A DNA stretch of 47,338 bases, from NCBI GenBank assembly GCA_023231105.1, contig JALNWB010000009.1, positions 1 to 47,338 of the forward strand, given 5' to 3'. Source of the DNA: Ignavibacteriaceae bacterium (GTDB taxonomy: Bacteria > Bacteroidota > Ignavibacteria > Ignavibacteriales > Ignavibacteriaceae). This document shows, in pieces, positions 16,935 to 25,473 of this stretch. A program made the position numbers and the translations under genes. How positions within the stretch are numbered: position 1 is the stretch's first letter; each line of letters begins with the position of its first letter. Under the pieces are notes generated by a model. The model ran no database searches, was not told the DNA's origin, and saw only the letters and a program-made list of their open reading frames with translations.

Positions 16935-17324
16935 ATGGGACAGCAGCAGATATTACTAATTGTTGTTGGGGTCATAATAATAGGGCTGTCTATTATACTT
17001 GCAATTCAATTATTTGATGTAAATGCCCTTGAAGCAAACAGGGATGCGGTTTATGCCGACACTATGAATTTAGCCGGTGTAGCTCAACATTATTATCAAG
17101 TCCCTCAAATGTTAAGCGGCGGCGGGGGATCATTTGTGGGCTTTACTTTACCGGAGGAATTTAACCAAACCGGTAACGGAACTTATACGGTTTCTAATAT
17201 TACTGCAAACACTATAACTATCATTGGTGTAGGCAAAGAACTAGATGCTGAGGGGAGATCATATCAAGTAACAACCGTAGTAACGCCAACCAATATTCAA
17301 TCATCTTCTTCTGTACTTCAGTAA
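16935..17324 (+). CDS. Putative pilin-like protein 2, paralogue of the first
   Basis: 129 residues. By hand count 36 of the first 60 positions are identical to the upstream pilin, including MGQQQ, LLIV, LEANRD and MNLA; the head domains diverge more but keep the GFT and TVVTPT-like segments. It has the same two-residue leader before Gly and the same lack of Glu5. It has AGGA upstream but no obvious promoter of its own, so it may depend on read-through of the terminator. It could be an alternative or low-abundance subunit. Confidence 0.7.
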   Translation: MGQQQILLIVVGVIIIGLSIILAIQLFDVNALEANRDAVYADTMNLAGVAQHYYQVPQMLSGGGGSFVGFTLPEEFNQTGNGTYTVSNITANTITIIGVGKELDAEGRSYQVTTVVTPTNIQSSSSVLQ

Positions 17325-17432
17325 TAATTATTTTCTAAACAATTATAGCAAAAAAAAGTTTTTACTAATGTTATTATTATTTGGTATATTTAGAATAAAT
17401 AATGCTTTCAATATTAACTGGCACAAACTTTT

Positions 17433-18773
17433 ATGGTAGAATACAGATTTGCTGCAATAAATAGCGCTGGAAAACCTATAACAGGTGCTATCACTGCTGA
17501 TTCGGCTAGGGAAGTAAAACAAAAAATTAAGAATCTTGCCGAGAAGAATCAACTTCAAATTAAGTCGATTGAGAAAAAGACTACTTTCCTTTATAAAGCA
17601 AAAAAAGGAAATGAAAAACCGATTAAAGGATCTCAAAAAGCATTCAAAAAAGATGAAGTTGTTGATGCTTTAACCAGACTTAATTACCAAGTAATTTCGG
17701 TAAATAAAGTTCTTTTAGATTTCAACATGAAGCCCCCTACTCTTGATATAGTAAATTTTGTAAAGATTAGCGCCGAACTTCTTGATCAAAAACTTCCGTA
17801 TGGAGAAATTCTTACGCTGCTTATTAACGACACACAAAATAAAACGCTTAGAGAAGCTTTAAAAGATATAAACGCCGAATTAAAAAAAGGAACAGACAGT
17901 CAAGCAGTTTTTATGCGGTATCAGTCTATATTTGGAAAGTTCACTTCATACATGCTTGGTCTTGCTTCTAAGAGCGGTAACATGACGGAAATTTATAAAG
18001 CTACGGCAAAATTTCTTGAACGTCAGCAGGAATTCAAGAAGAGTTTAAAAAGCGCTTTGATCAGTCCTTTTGTAACTGTGTTTGTTTTAATGTTAGCCGT
18101 TCTTTATTATGTCGGATACATTTTTCCCGAAACGGCAAATTTGTTTTTAAGATTTGGGATTGAATTACCTCCGATGACGGCTTTTACGCTTAAGTTCAGT
18201 AATTTTTTAAAAGATAATATCCTAGTTATCTTATCAATAGTTTTTGTTCCCATTGTTTCGCTCCTTTATTATTTCCGTACAAAAACTGGCAAAATGTTTC
18301 TTGACGGAATGCTCATGAAAATTCCTGTGGTAGGTAATTTAATTCATAAAACTGTGATTGAAGTTTTCTGTCGTGTGTTTTATACACTTTACAGCGGTTC
18401 CGCAGAAAGCATTGAACCGATTAGAATAGCTGCTGAAGCAAGCGGGAATACATATTTTGAAGATAAAATTAAAAGTATTGCGATTCCGCTGATGATCAAA
18501 AAAGGAGTTGGCATTACAGATGCTTTTACGCAGTGCGGCGTTTTTACAGATACGGCTCTTTCACGGTTTCATTCCGGCGAAGAGACCGGGACAATTAAAA
18601 ATACAGCGCTCCAGTTGGCAAATTATTATGAAAGTGAAACCGTATTTAAATTAAAAAATATCATTGAATTAATTCAAGTAATTATCTCGATGGTTATTAT
18701 GATAGTAATGATTATGTTGACCCTGGTTTCAGCCGAAACAGCAACAGTTAAACCAAAAATGCCTGGAATGTAG
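17433..18773 (+). CDS. pilC: PilC/GspF inner-membrane platform protein, duplicated N-terminal domain
   Basis: 446 residues. EYRFAAINSAGKPITGAI is the usual GspF/PilC beginning. It is followed at residues 52-94 by a second, similar unit (FLYKAKKGNEKPIKGS, DEVVDALTRLNYQVISV), an apparent tandem duplication. Two T2SSF domains follow, the first ending near the helix SPFVTVFVLMLAVLYYVGY. Three membrane segments are visible (about 209-230, 256-275, 418-440), and the second domain holds SRFHSGEETGTI, the family GE.TG motif. The protein couples the assembly ATPase to the pseudopilus in the inner membrane. It opens an approximately 12.6-kb operon with gaps of 7 nt or less, or overlaps, through 30047. 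Confidence 0.9.
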   Translation: MVEYRFAAINSAGKPITGAITADSAREVKQKIKNLAEKNQLQIKSIEKKTTFLYKAKKGNEKPIKGSQKAFKKDEVVDALTRLNYQVISVNKVLLDFNMKPPTLDIVNFVKISAELLDQKLPYGEILTLLINDTQNKTLREALKDINAELKKGTDSQAVFMRYQSIFGKFTSYMLGLASKSGNMTEIYKATAKFLERQQEFKKSLKSALISPFVTVFVLMLAVLYYVGYIFPETANLFLRFGIELPPMTAFTLKFSNFLKDNILVILSIVFVPIVSLLYYFRTKTGKMFLDGMLMKIPVVGNLIHKTVIEVFCRVFYTLYSGSAESIEPIRIAAEASGNTYFEDKIKSIAIPLMIKKGVGITDAFTQCGVFTDTALSRFHSGEETGTIKNTALQLANYYESETVFKLKNIIELIQVIISMVIMIVMIMLTLVSAETATVKPKMPGM

Positions 18774-18777
18774 TTTT

Positions 18778-20568
18778 ATGGATGCGAATTTAGAACTTAC
18801 TGATAAAGTCGGGTATATCCTTTTTAAGAAAGGGATTATCGATACAACAGTTCTTGAAGAAGCTCTTGCCATGAAAGCTAACGACACAAGCAAGATTAAA
18901 AAAAATTTAGCGCAGATACTTGTTCAAGAATTTAAATATGATCACGACGTAATTTTCAAAGAAGTTGCAAACCTTTATGCATTTAGAGAGGTTGAAGCTA
19001 CACCTGATATTCTAACTTCCACAAGGCTTGATTTTATTAAGCAGACTATGCTTGCCGCCGGTGATACGATGAAGGAACTTATGCTTCAGGTAAAAGTAAT
19101 TCCCTTTATGTATGACGAACGCCAAAAGGATAAACTGCTTCTTGCCTCTATTGATCCTACCGAAAGAAATATTCCCAAAATTGCATTTGGTTTGAATGCA
19201 AAAAAATATGAAGTAATGTTTATTAAATTACGTGACTTCGATAAACTTGCTGAAAAACTCTTTCCTCCCGAAAATGAATTCTTAAAAAAACTTGAGGATA
19301 TGCCCTCTGATTTTGCCATTGATGAACAGCAAGAACAAACAGATGACGAAGCCGAAATTGAAGCCGAAGTAAACAAAAGTGCTTTAATCAATTTAATTGA
19401 AGCTGCTCTTGTTGAAGGCACTCGACGGGGAGTAAGCGATATTCATGTTCTACCTAGAGATGCCAAAACTACGTCTATTCTTTTTCGGATTGACGGAAAT
19501 TTACAGCCCTGGCACACGCAGGAGAACACTTCCCCCGAGGCAGTTCTTGCCGTTGTAAAAGACCGGTCTCGCGGGATGGACAGATTTGAGAGAGAAAAAG
19601 CACAAGACGGTTTTATCCAGCGGGAAATTGACGGACAGATTATTCGTTTTAGAGTTTCTATTTTGCCGATGGTTGGTACAGAACTAAAAAATAAATTTGA
19701 AAGTGTGGTTATAAGAATTCTTGACGATAGAAAAGTTGTAAAGGATTTAAAACTGCTGGGACTTACCGGTTACGCCAATGATGCTTTTGAAAAAGCTATC
19801 CGCCAGCCGCAAGGGATGGTTATCTTAACCGGACCCACGGGAAGCGGAAAATCTACTACTTTAGTTGCAGCTTTGTATCAAGTGATTGATCCGACGGTTA
19901 ATGTTTTAACGGTTGAAGACCCGGTTGAATATGTTATTGCAGGAGCGCGCCAATTAAAAATTGGCGTGAAGATGAACTTTGAACAAGCCATCCGTTCCAT
20001 TTTGCGTCACGATCCAGATATTGTTCTTGTTGGTGAAATGCGTGATAAAGAAACTGCCGAAGTTGCGATCAAACTTGCAAACACAGGTCACTTAACTTTT
20101 TCAACACTGCACACCAATGATGCGCCCAGCGCTGTTGCCCGTTTATATAAAATGGGAATCGAGCCATTCTTAATTGCTTATGCCATCAACATTATTGTTG
20201 CTCAACGTTTAATTAGACGTCTTTGCACAAATTGCAAACAAAAAATAGTGAAGCATGATGAAGTTATATTAAAATCACTTGGACTTGATATCGATGAATG
20301 GAAAAACTATACGCTCTATGAAGCTAAAGGATGTGAGAAATGTTCAGGTTCAGGCTATAAAGGAAGAATCGCCATTCATGAAGCACTCTATTTTACCACA
20401 CCGTTAAAACAAATTATCCTGCGTTCGGGGGATTCGGTTGATGAAGAAAAAATCCGTGCGCAGGCAAAGAAAGACGGGACACTTAATTTGCGTGAATGCG
20501 GTATTGAAAAAGTAAAACTTGGGCTCACTTCTTTTGAAGAAGTAATTGCCGGAACAATGGAAGAATAA
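18778..20568 (+). CDS. pilB: PilB/GspE-type assembly ATPase
   Basis: 596 residues. An MshEN-like N-terminal region (about 1-170: GYILFKKGIIDTTVLEEAL) precedes the N2 and C1 domains. Walker A is GPTGSGKS at 352-359, the Walker B region DPDIVLVGEMRD begins at 412, and the His box contains STLHTNDAPSAVARLY. A four-cysteine zinc site (C483, C486, C519, C522) is diagnostic of extension-type ATPases of the PilB/GspE group. It powers pilus or pseudopilus assembly from the cytoplasmic face of PilC. The start is 4 nt after the pilC stop. A role in binding cyclic-di-GMP, known for some MshEN domains, is possible but unproven. Confidence 0.93.
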   Translation: MDANLELTDKVGYILFKKGIIDTTVLEEALAMKANDTSKIKKNLAQILVQEFKYDHDVIFKEVANLYAFREVEATPDILTSTRLDFIKQTMLAAGDTMKELMLQVKVIPFMYDERQKDKLLLASIDPTERNIPKIAFGLNAKKYEVMFIKLRDFDKLAEKLFPPENEFLKKLEDMPSDFAIDEQQEQTDDEAEIEAEVNKSALINLIEAALVEGTRRGVSDIHVLPRDAKTTSILFRIDGNLQPWHTQENTSPEAVLAVVKDRSRGMDRFEREKAQDGFIQREIDGQIIRFRVSILPMVGTELKNKFESVVIRILDDRKVVKDLKLLGLTGYANDAFEKAIRQPQGMVILTGPTGSGKSTTLVAALYQVIDPTVNVLTVEDPVEYVIAGARQLKIGVKMNFEQAIRSILRHDPDIVLVGEMRDKETAEVAIKLANTGHLTFSTLHTNDAPSAVARLYKMGIEPFLIAYAINIIVAQRLIRRLCTNCKQKIVKHDEVILKSLGLDIDEWKNYTLYEAKGCEKCSGSGYKGRIAIHEALYFTTPLKQIILRSGDSVDEEKIRAQAKKDGTLNLRECGIEKVKLGLTSFEEVIAGTMEE

Positions 20569-20570
20569 CT

Positions 20571-21794
20571 ATGATTGATGATCTAAAAAAGATTTTTGCA
20601 AAATTTCTCATTAACGTTCCCGCTATGTTGTTAGGGCAAGACCGCACAAGTTATTTTGTAGAAAAATTTTCTCAGTTTACAAATGACGAGAGAGTTTTGA
20701 TGCAGAAATTTATAGTTAAAGTTTTAACTTTAATGATTGAGCGCGAAGCTTCCGATATTGAAATAGGCGGATCCGGCAGTGATGGTTTTACATGGATGAG
20801 AATTTTTGGAAAGAAAGAAAGAGTTATTGATCTTCCAAAATTTACCTTAGATGAAGCCGCTCTCTTAATTTTAAGCATGCTTAATGAAAACCAGCGGCGT
20901 TACTTAATGGTTACAAAAAGTATAGATTTCAGTTATACGTTTGTATATGAACGGAAAATGGAAAATGTAAGATTTAGGGCTACCTGTTATTTTGATTTGG
21001 ATCATATTACCCTAAATATGCGCGCCATTGCTTCGAAAGCCCGTACTTTTGAATCTTATGAGTTTCATCCGGCTTTAACAAAGGTATTAAGTCATCAATA
21101 TTTTAAATATGGTTTAACCCTTGTTACCGGAATTACCGGATCGGGAAAATCCGCAACTCTTGATGCAATTATCGATTATCATAATAAACTTGATGCAACA
21201 CATATCATTATTATTTCTTCTCCGATTGAGTACGTACACAAATCGGATAAGTCAATCGTCAAGCATCGCGAAGTTGGAAAAGATGTTCTAAGCTTTAAAG
21301 AAGGCGTTACTCAAGCCTTGAGACAGGATCCTGACATTATTGTTATCGGAGAAATGCGAGACTCTGATACTATTATGGCGGCGCTTGAAGTTGCCGATAC
21401 AGGGCATAAGGTTTTTTCAACACTGCATACGTCTTCCGCAGTTGAATCAATTGATAGAATTGTTGCCGAAGTTCATCCAACGGAACAAGAACGCGTACGC
21501 AACCGGTTGGCGGATGTTTTGACTTCTATTATTTCGCAAAAACTTGTTACTACTGTTAATGGAAAACTGATTCTTGCAAAAGAAATTTTAATTGTTAATG
21601 CCAATGTGCGCGCAGCAATTAAAAACAATAACACCAGTGAAATTTATATGATGATCAATCAAGGTGGACCAGCAGGCATGAACACTTTGGAACAAGATTT
21701 AAAGCGGTTATATTTGATGAAGAAAATTAGTTTAGATTCGGCAATGGCATTTGCCAACAATAAAACCAGAATGCAACAAATTCTTTCGGCTTAA
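20571..21794 (+). CDS. pilT: PilT-like secretion/retraction ATPase
   Basis: 407 residues, 2 nt after pilB. Walker A GITGSGKS is at 187-194, DPDIIVIGEMRD begins at 253, and STLHTSSAVESIDRI is the His box. There is no tetracysteine zinc site. The C-terminus (ANVRAAIKNNN, then GMNTLEQDLKRLYLMKKIS) aligns with the PilT/PilU tail that includes the AIRNLIRE motif, here degenerate (ANVRAAIK). About 55 extra N-terminal residues precede the PilT core. It likely drives filament retraction, which points to a pilus rather than a pure secretion pseudopilus. Confidence 0.88.
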   Translation: MIDDLKKIFAKFLINVPAMLLGQDRTSYFVEKFSQFTNDERVLMQKFIVKVLTLMIEREASDIEIGGSGSDGFTWMRIFGKKERVIDLPKFTLDEAALLILSMLNENQRRYLMVTKSIDFSYTFVYERKMENVRFRATCYFDLDHITLNMRAIASKARTFESYEFHPALTKVLSHQYFKYGLTLVTGITGSGKSATLDAIIDYHNKLDATHIIIISSPIEYVHKSDKSIVKHREVGKDVLSFKEGVTQALRQDPDIIVIGEMRDSDTIMAALEVADTGHKVFSTLHTSSAVESIDRIVAEVHPTEQERVRNRLADVLTSIISQKLVTTVNGKLILAKEILIVNANVRAAIKNNNTSEIYMMINQGGPAGMNTLEQDLKRLYLMKKISLDSAMAFANNKTRMQQILSA

Positions 21795-21797
21795 ACC

Positions 21798-23351
21798 ATG
21801 AAACCACTTGTTTGTTTATATTGTGAAGGCTCCGATTCAAAAATTGCCGTGGTTACTAAAGAGAATAACCAAATAAAAATTCTCCGTGCAGCGTCAGTTG
21901 ATGTGATGGGGTCCACGCAGACCGCAAGCGAAGCGAATGCCGAATCAGTTCAAATGATTGCCGAAGAATCCGGGATACAAATTGATTCGAGCGGTAGTGC
22001 AAATTTAAATATGCATGGATTTTCTTCCGGCGGCGTATTTGAAAGTTTGGTCAATGCAGAAATGCGCGGAATTAAATTAAACACATGTGAATTTATTCCG
22101 GTGCTAACAGAACCTTCCATCTTTTATCAAATTATTCCTAAGCGAATAACGGAAATCCGTGTTAAAACGGATGTTTTAAAAGATACTATCATTCAGTCTG
22201 ACCGCCCTTTTGACCGCAACAATGTTGGCTTAACTGATTTAGCAGACGGTAATTCCCTGGCTTCATTTTTAGCTCAGGAAGTAACATGCTTTAAAGTAAT
22301 TAACAACCTGGCGAAGTATAACGGGAAAAGGGTTTATAAAATAACTTCGGTAAAATCAGCGGAACTTTCGCTTGCTTATTATGTTGCCAAAAAGAAAAAG
22401 TTTTTTCCGGATGATTATTCTTTAATTGTTTACATTGGTAAAGAATACAGCAAACTTATTTTTTTGCAAGGAAGAAAATTAAAACATATCGGCGCCACAC
22501 TTGATTTAGGAACCGCCAATTTACATACCTACGACGTTTACTTTTCCAAAATATTGTTAGAAATGGAGAACGGCGGTATTCCGAATCTCGATAACATTGT
22601 AGTTTGCGGTGAAGATGATTCGGAAAATTTAATTCTTTCTTTCTACGGTACATTTCCCGAAGCAAACGTTAGTAAACTTGATTTTGATAATATTGATGTT
22701 TCTTCTTTGAGTGAAGATTCACGAACAAAAATATCTTCATTCAGCGTTCCCATTGCTGCGGCACTTGAATATTTTGATGAGATTTCGAAAGAAACCACAG
22801 GCATAAATCTTCTGCCGAGATATATCCTTGAAGAACAAAAAGTTTTTCAATTTGGATGGCACGGGTACCTTGTTCTACCACTCCTCTTTTTAGCGGCGTT
22901 TTATTTAACTCTCAACATTTTAAATAAACAAATTGAAATAAATAAATTAAAAAGTGAAATTCAATTTCAAACCGAATTAAAGCGGCAAAACATTTCCACC
23001 TTAATGGAGATAGACAATTTATCAACCCGGATCAATAATTTTGATCAAACACAAGCTATCCTTGACTCAGCCGCAAAGGGAACAGGGATTTGGAACAAAC
23101 TTCTTTTTAATCTTTCTGATTTTGTCGGGAAGAAAAAATCTTTTTGGGTTAGGAACATTGTGCTTCCGGATAGCTCCGTTGTTACCATTGATGGACATGC
23201 AATCAATAGAAAAGTGCTTACTAAATTTGCAACAGGATTTCAAACTGCAACATTGCAAAATATTACGTATGATCCCATCCGGGATGAAGACGCCTTCCGC
23301 TTTGTGATAACAATAAAAAAAGATGAACTGCTGAAGGCTCCGCATGAATAG
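21798..23351 (+). CDS. PilM-PilN fusion protein (GspL-like layout)
   Basis: 517 residues. Residues 1 to about 334 resemble the actin-like PilM fold (YSLIVYIGKEYSKLIFLQG, an IPNLDNIVVCG strand, and FSVPIAAALEYFDE near the end). INLLP at 336-340 is the signature of PilN, which in most systems is the PilM-binding N-terminal tail. One membrane helix at about 357-378, a coiled coil (about 380-420) and a ferredoxin-like periplasmic domain follow, exactly as in PilN. The two proteins are thus joined in one chain, as in GspL of type II systems. It overlaps the next gene by 8 nt. It forms part of the alignment complex linking the ATPase side to the secretin. Confidence 0.82.
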   Translation: MKPLVCLYCEGSDSKIAVVTKENNQIKILRAASVDVMGSTQTASEANAESVQMIAEESGIQIDSSGSANLNMHGFSSGGVFESLVNAEMRGIKLNTCEFIPVLTEPSIFYQIIPKRITEIRVKTDVLKDTIIQSDRPFDRNNVGLTDLADGNSLASFLAQEVTCFKVINNLAKYNGKRVYKITSVKSAELSLAYYVAKKKKFFPDDYSLIVYIGKEYSKLIFLQGRKLKHIGATLDLGTANLHTYDVYFSKILLEMENGGIPNLDNIVVCGEDDSENLILSFYGTFPEANVSKLDFDNIDVSSLSEDSRTKISSFSVPIAAALEYFDEISKETTGINLLPRYILEEQKVFQFGWHGYLVLPLLFLAAFYLTLNILNKQIEINKLKSEIQFQTELKRQNISTLMEIDNLSTRINNFDQTQAILDSAAKGTGIWNKLLFNLSDFVGKKKSFWVRNIVLPDSSVVTIDGHAINRKVLTKFATGFQTATLQNITYDPIRDEDAFRFVITIKKDELLKAPHE

Positions 23352-24225
23352 AAAATTAAAAAATACTTTTGCTCTTTTGGGAGTGCTTCTTTTACTCGGA
23401 GTAATAGGCTTCGGCTATATTTATATATTCCAAAAACCGTCTTTAAAAAGTAAAACTACTGAATTGGCTTCTTTGAAAGCGTTAAGCTACGATCCGAACG
23501 TTCTTAATCAACAATTAAAAGAAAAAATAGTTAAAGCGGCGAAATTAGATTCTATTCTTGCAGCAAGAAAATTTAATATTCCCAAAAATCTCTCGTCGTT
23601 AAAATTTTATGATTTTCTTAATCTACTCAGCACACGTTTTTCGGAAAGGGCAAAATTGAATATTGAATATATTGCACAGAAAACCGATAAAGAATTTCTT
23701 TATTTTGATTACCGCGTCAGCGGATACGGAAGCTACAATGATCTTTTTCAATTGATTTACGGAATAGAAGAGAGTAAAGAACTTAAAAAAATTACTAAAA
23801 TGAATTTAAGTAACTATGTTCTTGCCCCTGATAATGAAGCACCGGAATTTTTGATTAATTTTACAATGAATGTTTCTGTTTACTTTTCGTCTAACGATAG
23901 ATATGCTACGGCAACATATACAGAAAACAACTTGAGCGCTCCTAAATTGTACGATATCTTTTATCCCTTGATTCGAACAGAAATTCCTCCGAACTCTCGA
24001 GGTTTGCTTGATGTTCAGGGAGCTAAATTACTTGCATTAGTGCCGGACGGAGCTTTTCTTGCCGATGCCCGCGGTAATTCGTTCTTACTTATTGAAGGAG
24101 ACGAAGTTTATCTTGGTTACTTAACCACCGTTGATTATACGTGGAAAAAAGTTACTTTCGTCCTCAATAAAGGTGGAATTGTTGAAACGGTTGTCTTAAA
24201 TTTAGATAAGTCTTTAAGAAAATGA
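23344..24225 (+). CDS. PilO-like protein fused to a PilP/GspC-like domain
   Basis: 293 residues. A short cytoplasmic tail, one membrane helix (about 8-29), a coiled-coil stretch and then a ferredoxin-like region (KFYDFLNLLSTRFSERAKLN, YFDYRVSGYGSYNDLFQLIY) match PilO. The last 70 residues (LLDVQGAKLLALVPDGAF, DARGNSFLLIEGDEVYLGYL, TFVLNKGGIVETVVLNL) look like the small beta-sandwich of PilP/GspC that docks on the secretin N-domain. No separate PilP gene exists in the locus, so the fusion would replace it. The PilP call is by eye and less certain than PilO. Confidence 0.72.
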   Translation: MNRKLKNTFALLGVLLLLGVIGFGYIYIFQKPSLKSKTTELASLKALSYDPNVLNQQLKEKIVKAAKLDSILAARKFNIPKNLSSLKFYDFLNLLSTRFSERAKLNIEYIAQKTDKEFLYFDYRVSGYGSYNDLFQLIYGIEESKELKKITKMNLSNYVLAPDNEAPEFLINFTMNVSVYFSSNDRYATATYTENNLSAPKLYDIFYPLIRTEIPPNSRGLLDVQGAKLLALVPDGAFLADARGNSFLLIEGDEVYLGYLTTVDYTWKKVTFVLNKGGIVETVVLNLDKSLRK

Positions 24226-24239
24226 AACCAGAGATTTCT

Positions 24240-25466
24240 ATGAAAACATTAATTATTATTTTTGCCCTTGTGCTAAGTCAATTTGGTTTTGCACAAGATC
24301 CATCAGAGCGAGATTTTAAGGGATATACATCTCCCGATGAGCTTGTTACGCTTTCTGCAAATCTTCCATTCTCAAGCGCTATCGAATTACTCAGTAAAGT
24401 AAGCGAATTGAAATCGGGAAGAAAAATAGTTTCCACCATTGAACGAACAGATCCGATCGGTGTAGAAATTCCTAGTATGCCTTATGAAAAAGCTCTCCTT
24501 ATTATTGTACAATATGCCAATTTGGTCCTCGAAAAAAAGGAAGATGTTTACATTATAAAAAGGAGACCTGATCCGCTGGCAAAAGGAGAAGACGATGTTT
24601 TTGTTGATGCCAACACAAGAGAAGTTAAAATTTCAGCGGTCTTTTTTGAAATGGATACCGACGGATTAAAAGAACGCGGCATCAATTGGCAATTTCTTCT
24701 TAGCAAAAAGGGTTTGGATGTTGGAACGGGAATTACAACAACCGGACCTGCAAATGCAACAAATGCAGCCTCATCAGCAGGAACAACAAGTGATGCGGTA
24801 ATTACAAGCACCAATTCTTTTTCAGCCGGTAGTTTTTTTGGAGAAGCAGTCTCTCTTTTTAGATTTATCGAAAGCGAAAAGTTAGGCGAAGTAATTGCAA
24901 GCCCTAACATTACCGTCCGCGATAAAAAGGAGGGATTTATTCAAGTTGGTTCCGATTTTTCAATTAAACAAAAAGATTTTGCCGGAAATGTGATAGATGT
25001 TTTTTTTCAAACCGGTTCAATAATTAGAGTAACTCCGAGAATTTTTACTGATCAAGGAATCGATTATGTACTCCTGAAATTAGAAGTTGAACGTAGCACA
25101 GGTTTTCCCTCCGCATTGACAACTGAAATTCAAAAAACAAAAGCAACCACGCAAGTGCTGATGCTTAACGGTGAAGAAACCGTAATCGGCGGGCTGTTTT
25201 TAAATGAACTAAAAACCGAACGGATCGGAATTCCTTTCTTAAAGGATCTTCCGTGGTGGGTTTTGGGAATTCGGTACATAACCGGAAGTGATAAAATTAC
25301 GGTTACAAAAAAAGAATTGGTAATAGTAGTTAAGGTTGATTTGGTACCGACTTTAAAAGAACGTCTCGCTTTTCCGAATGGAGAAAATGTGATTAAGCAA
25401 GAAGTAGATAGTTACCGGAATAAAGTGAAATATTACAATTTCGATTTAGAAAATAAAGAAAAGTAG
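24240..25466 (+). CDS. Short secretin (PilQ/GspD-like outer-membrane pore)
   Basis: 408 residues from the ATG at 24240, which begins a clear signal peptide (MKTLIIIFALVLSQFGFAQ). The ATG at 24222, overlapping the pilO stop, would add six residues. Residues about 35-105 form a short N-domain (LPFSSAIELLSKVSELK, IPSMPYEKALLIIVQYA, VYIIKRRP), and a secretin domain follows. Its conserved end is VLMLNGEETVIGGLFLNELK, then GIPFLKDLPWWVLGIRY, corresponding to the secretin VxxGqtvviGGL...vP.LgdiP.lG.LF signature. It is short for a secretin and has few N-domains. It would be the outer-membrane exit of the pilus. No pilotin was seen. Confidence 0.87.
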   Translation: MKTLIIIFALVLSQFGFAQDPSERDFKGYTSPDELVTLSANLPFSSAIELLSKVSELKSGRKIVSTIERTDPIGVEIPSMPYEKALLIIVQYANLVLEKKEDVYIIKRRPDPLAKGEDDVFVDANTREVKISAVFFEMDTDGLKERGINWQFLLSKKGLDVGTGITTTGPANATNAASSAGTTSDAVITSTNSFSAGSFFGEAVSLFRFIESEKLGEVIASPNITVRDKKEGFIQVGSDFSIKQKDFAGNVIDVFFQTGSIIRVTPRIFTDQGIDYVLLKLEVERSTGFPSALTTEIQKTKATTQVLMLNGEETVIGGLFLNELKTERIGIPFLKDLPWWVLGIRYITGSDKITVTKKELVIVVKVDLVPTLKERLAFPNGENVIKQEVDSYRNKVKYYNFDLENKEK

Positions 25467-25473
25467 GAGAGTC

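Noticed and set aside
17419..17434. Possible sigma-54 box (TGGCAC) before pilC
   Set aside because: The -24 half is good but the expected -12 GC is absent (TA instead) and the box overlaps the start codon.
24548..24910. Leftward 120-codon open frame in the secretin gene
   Set aside because: Antisense to the conserved secretin reading frame; no motif of its own.
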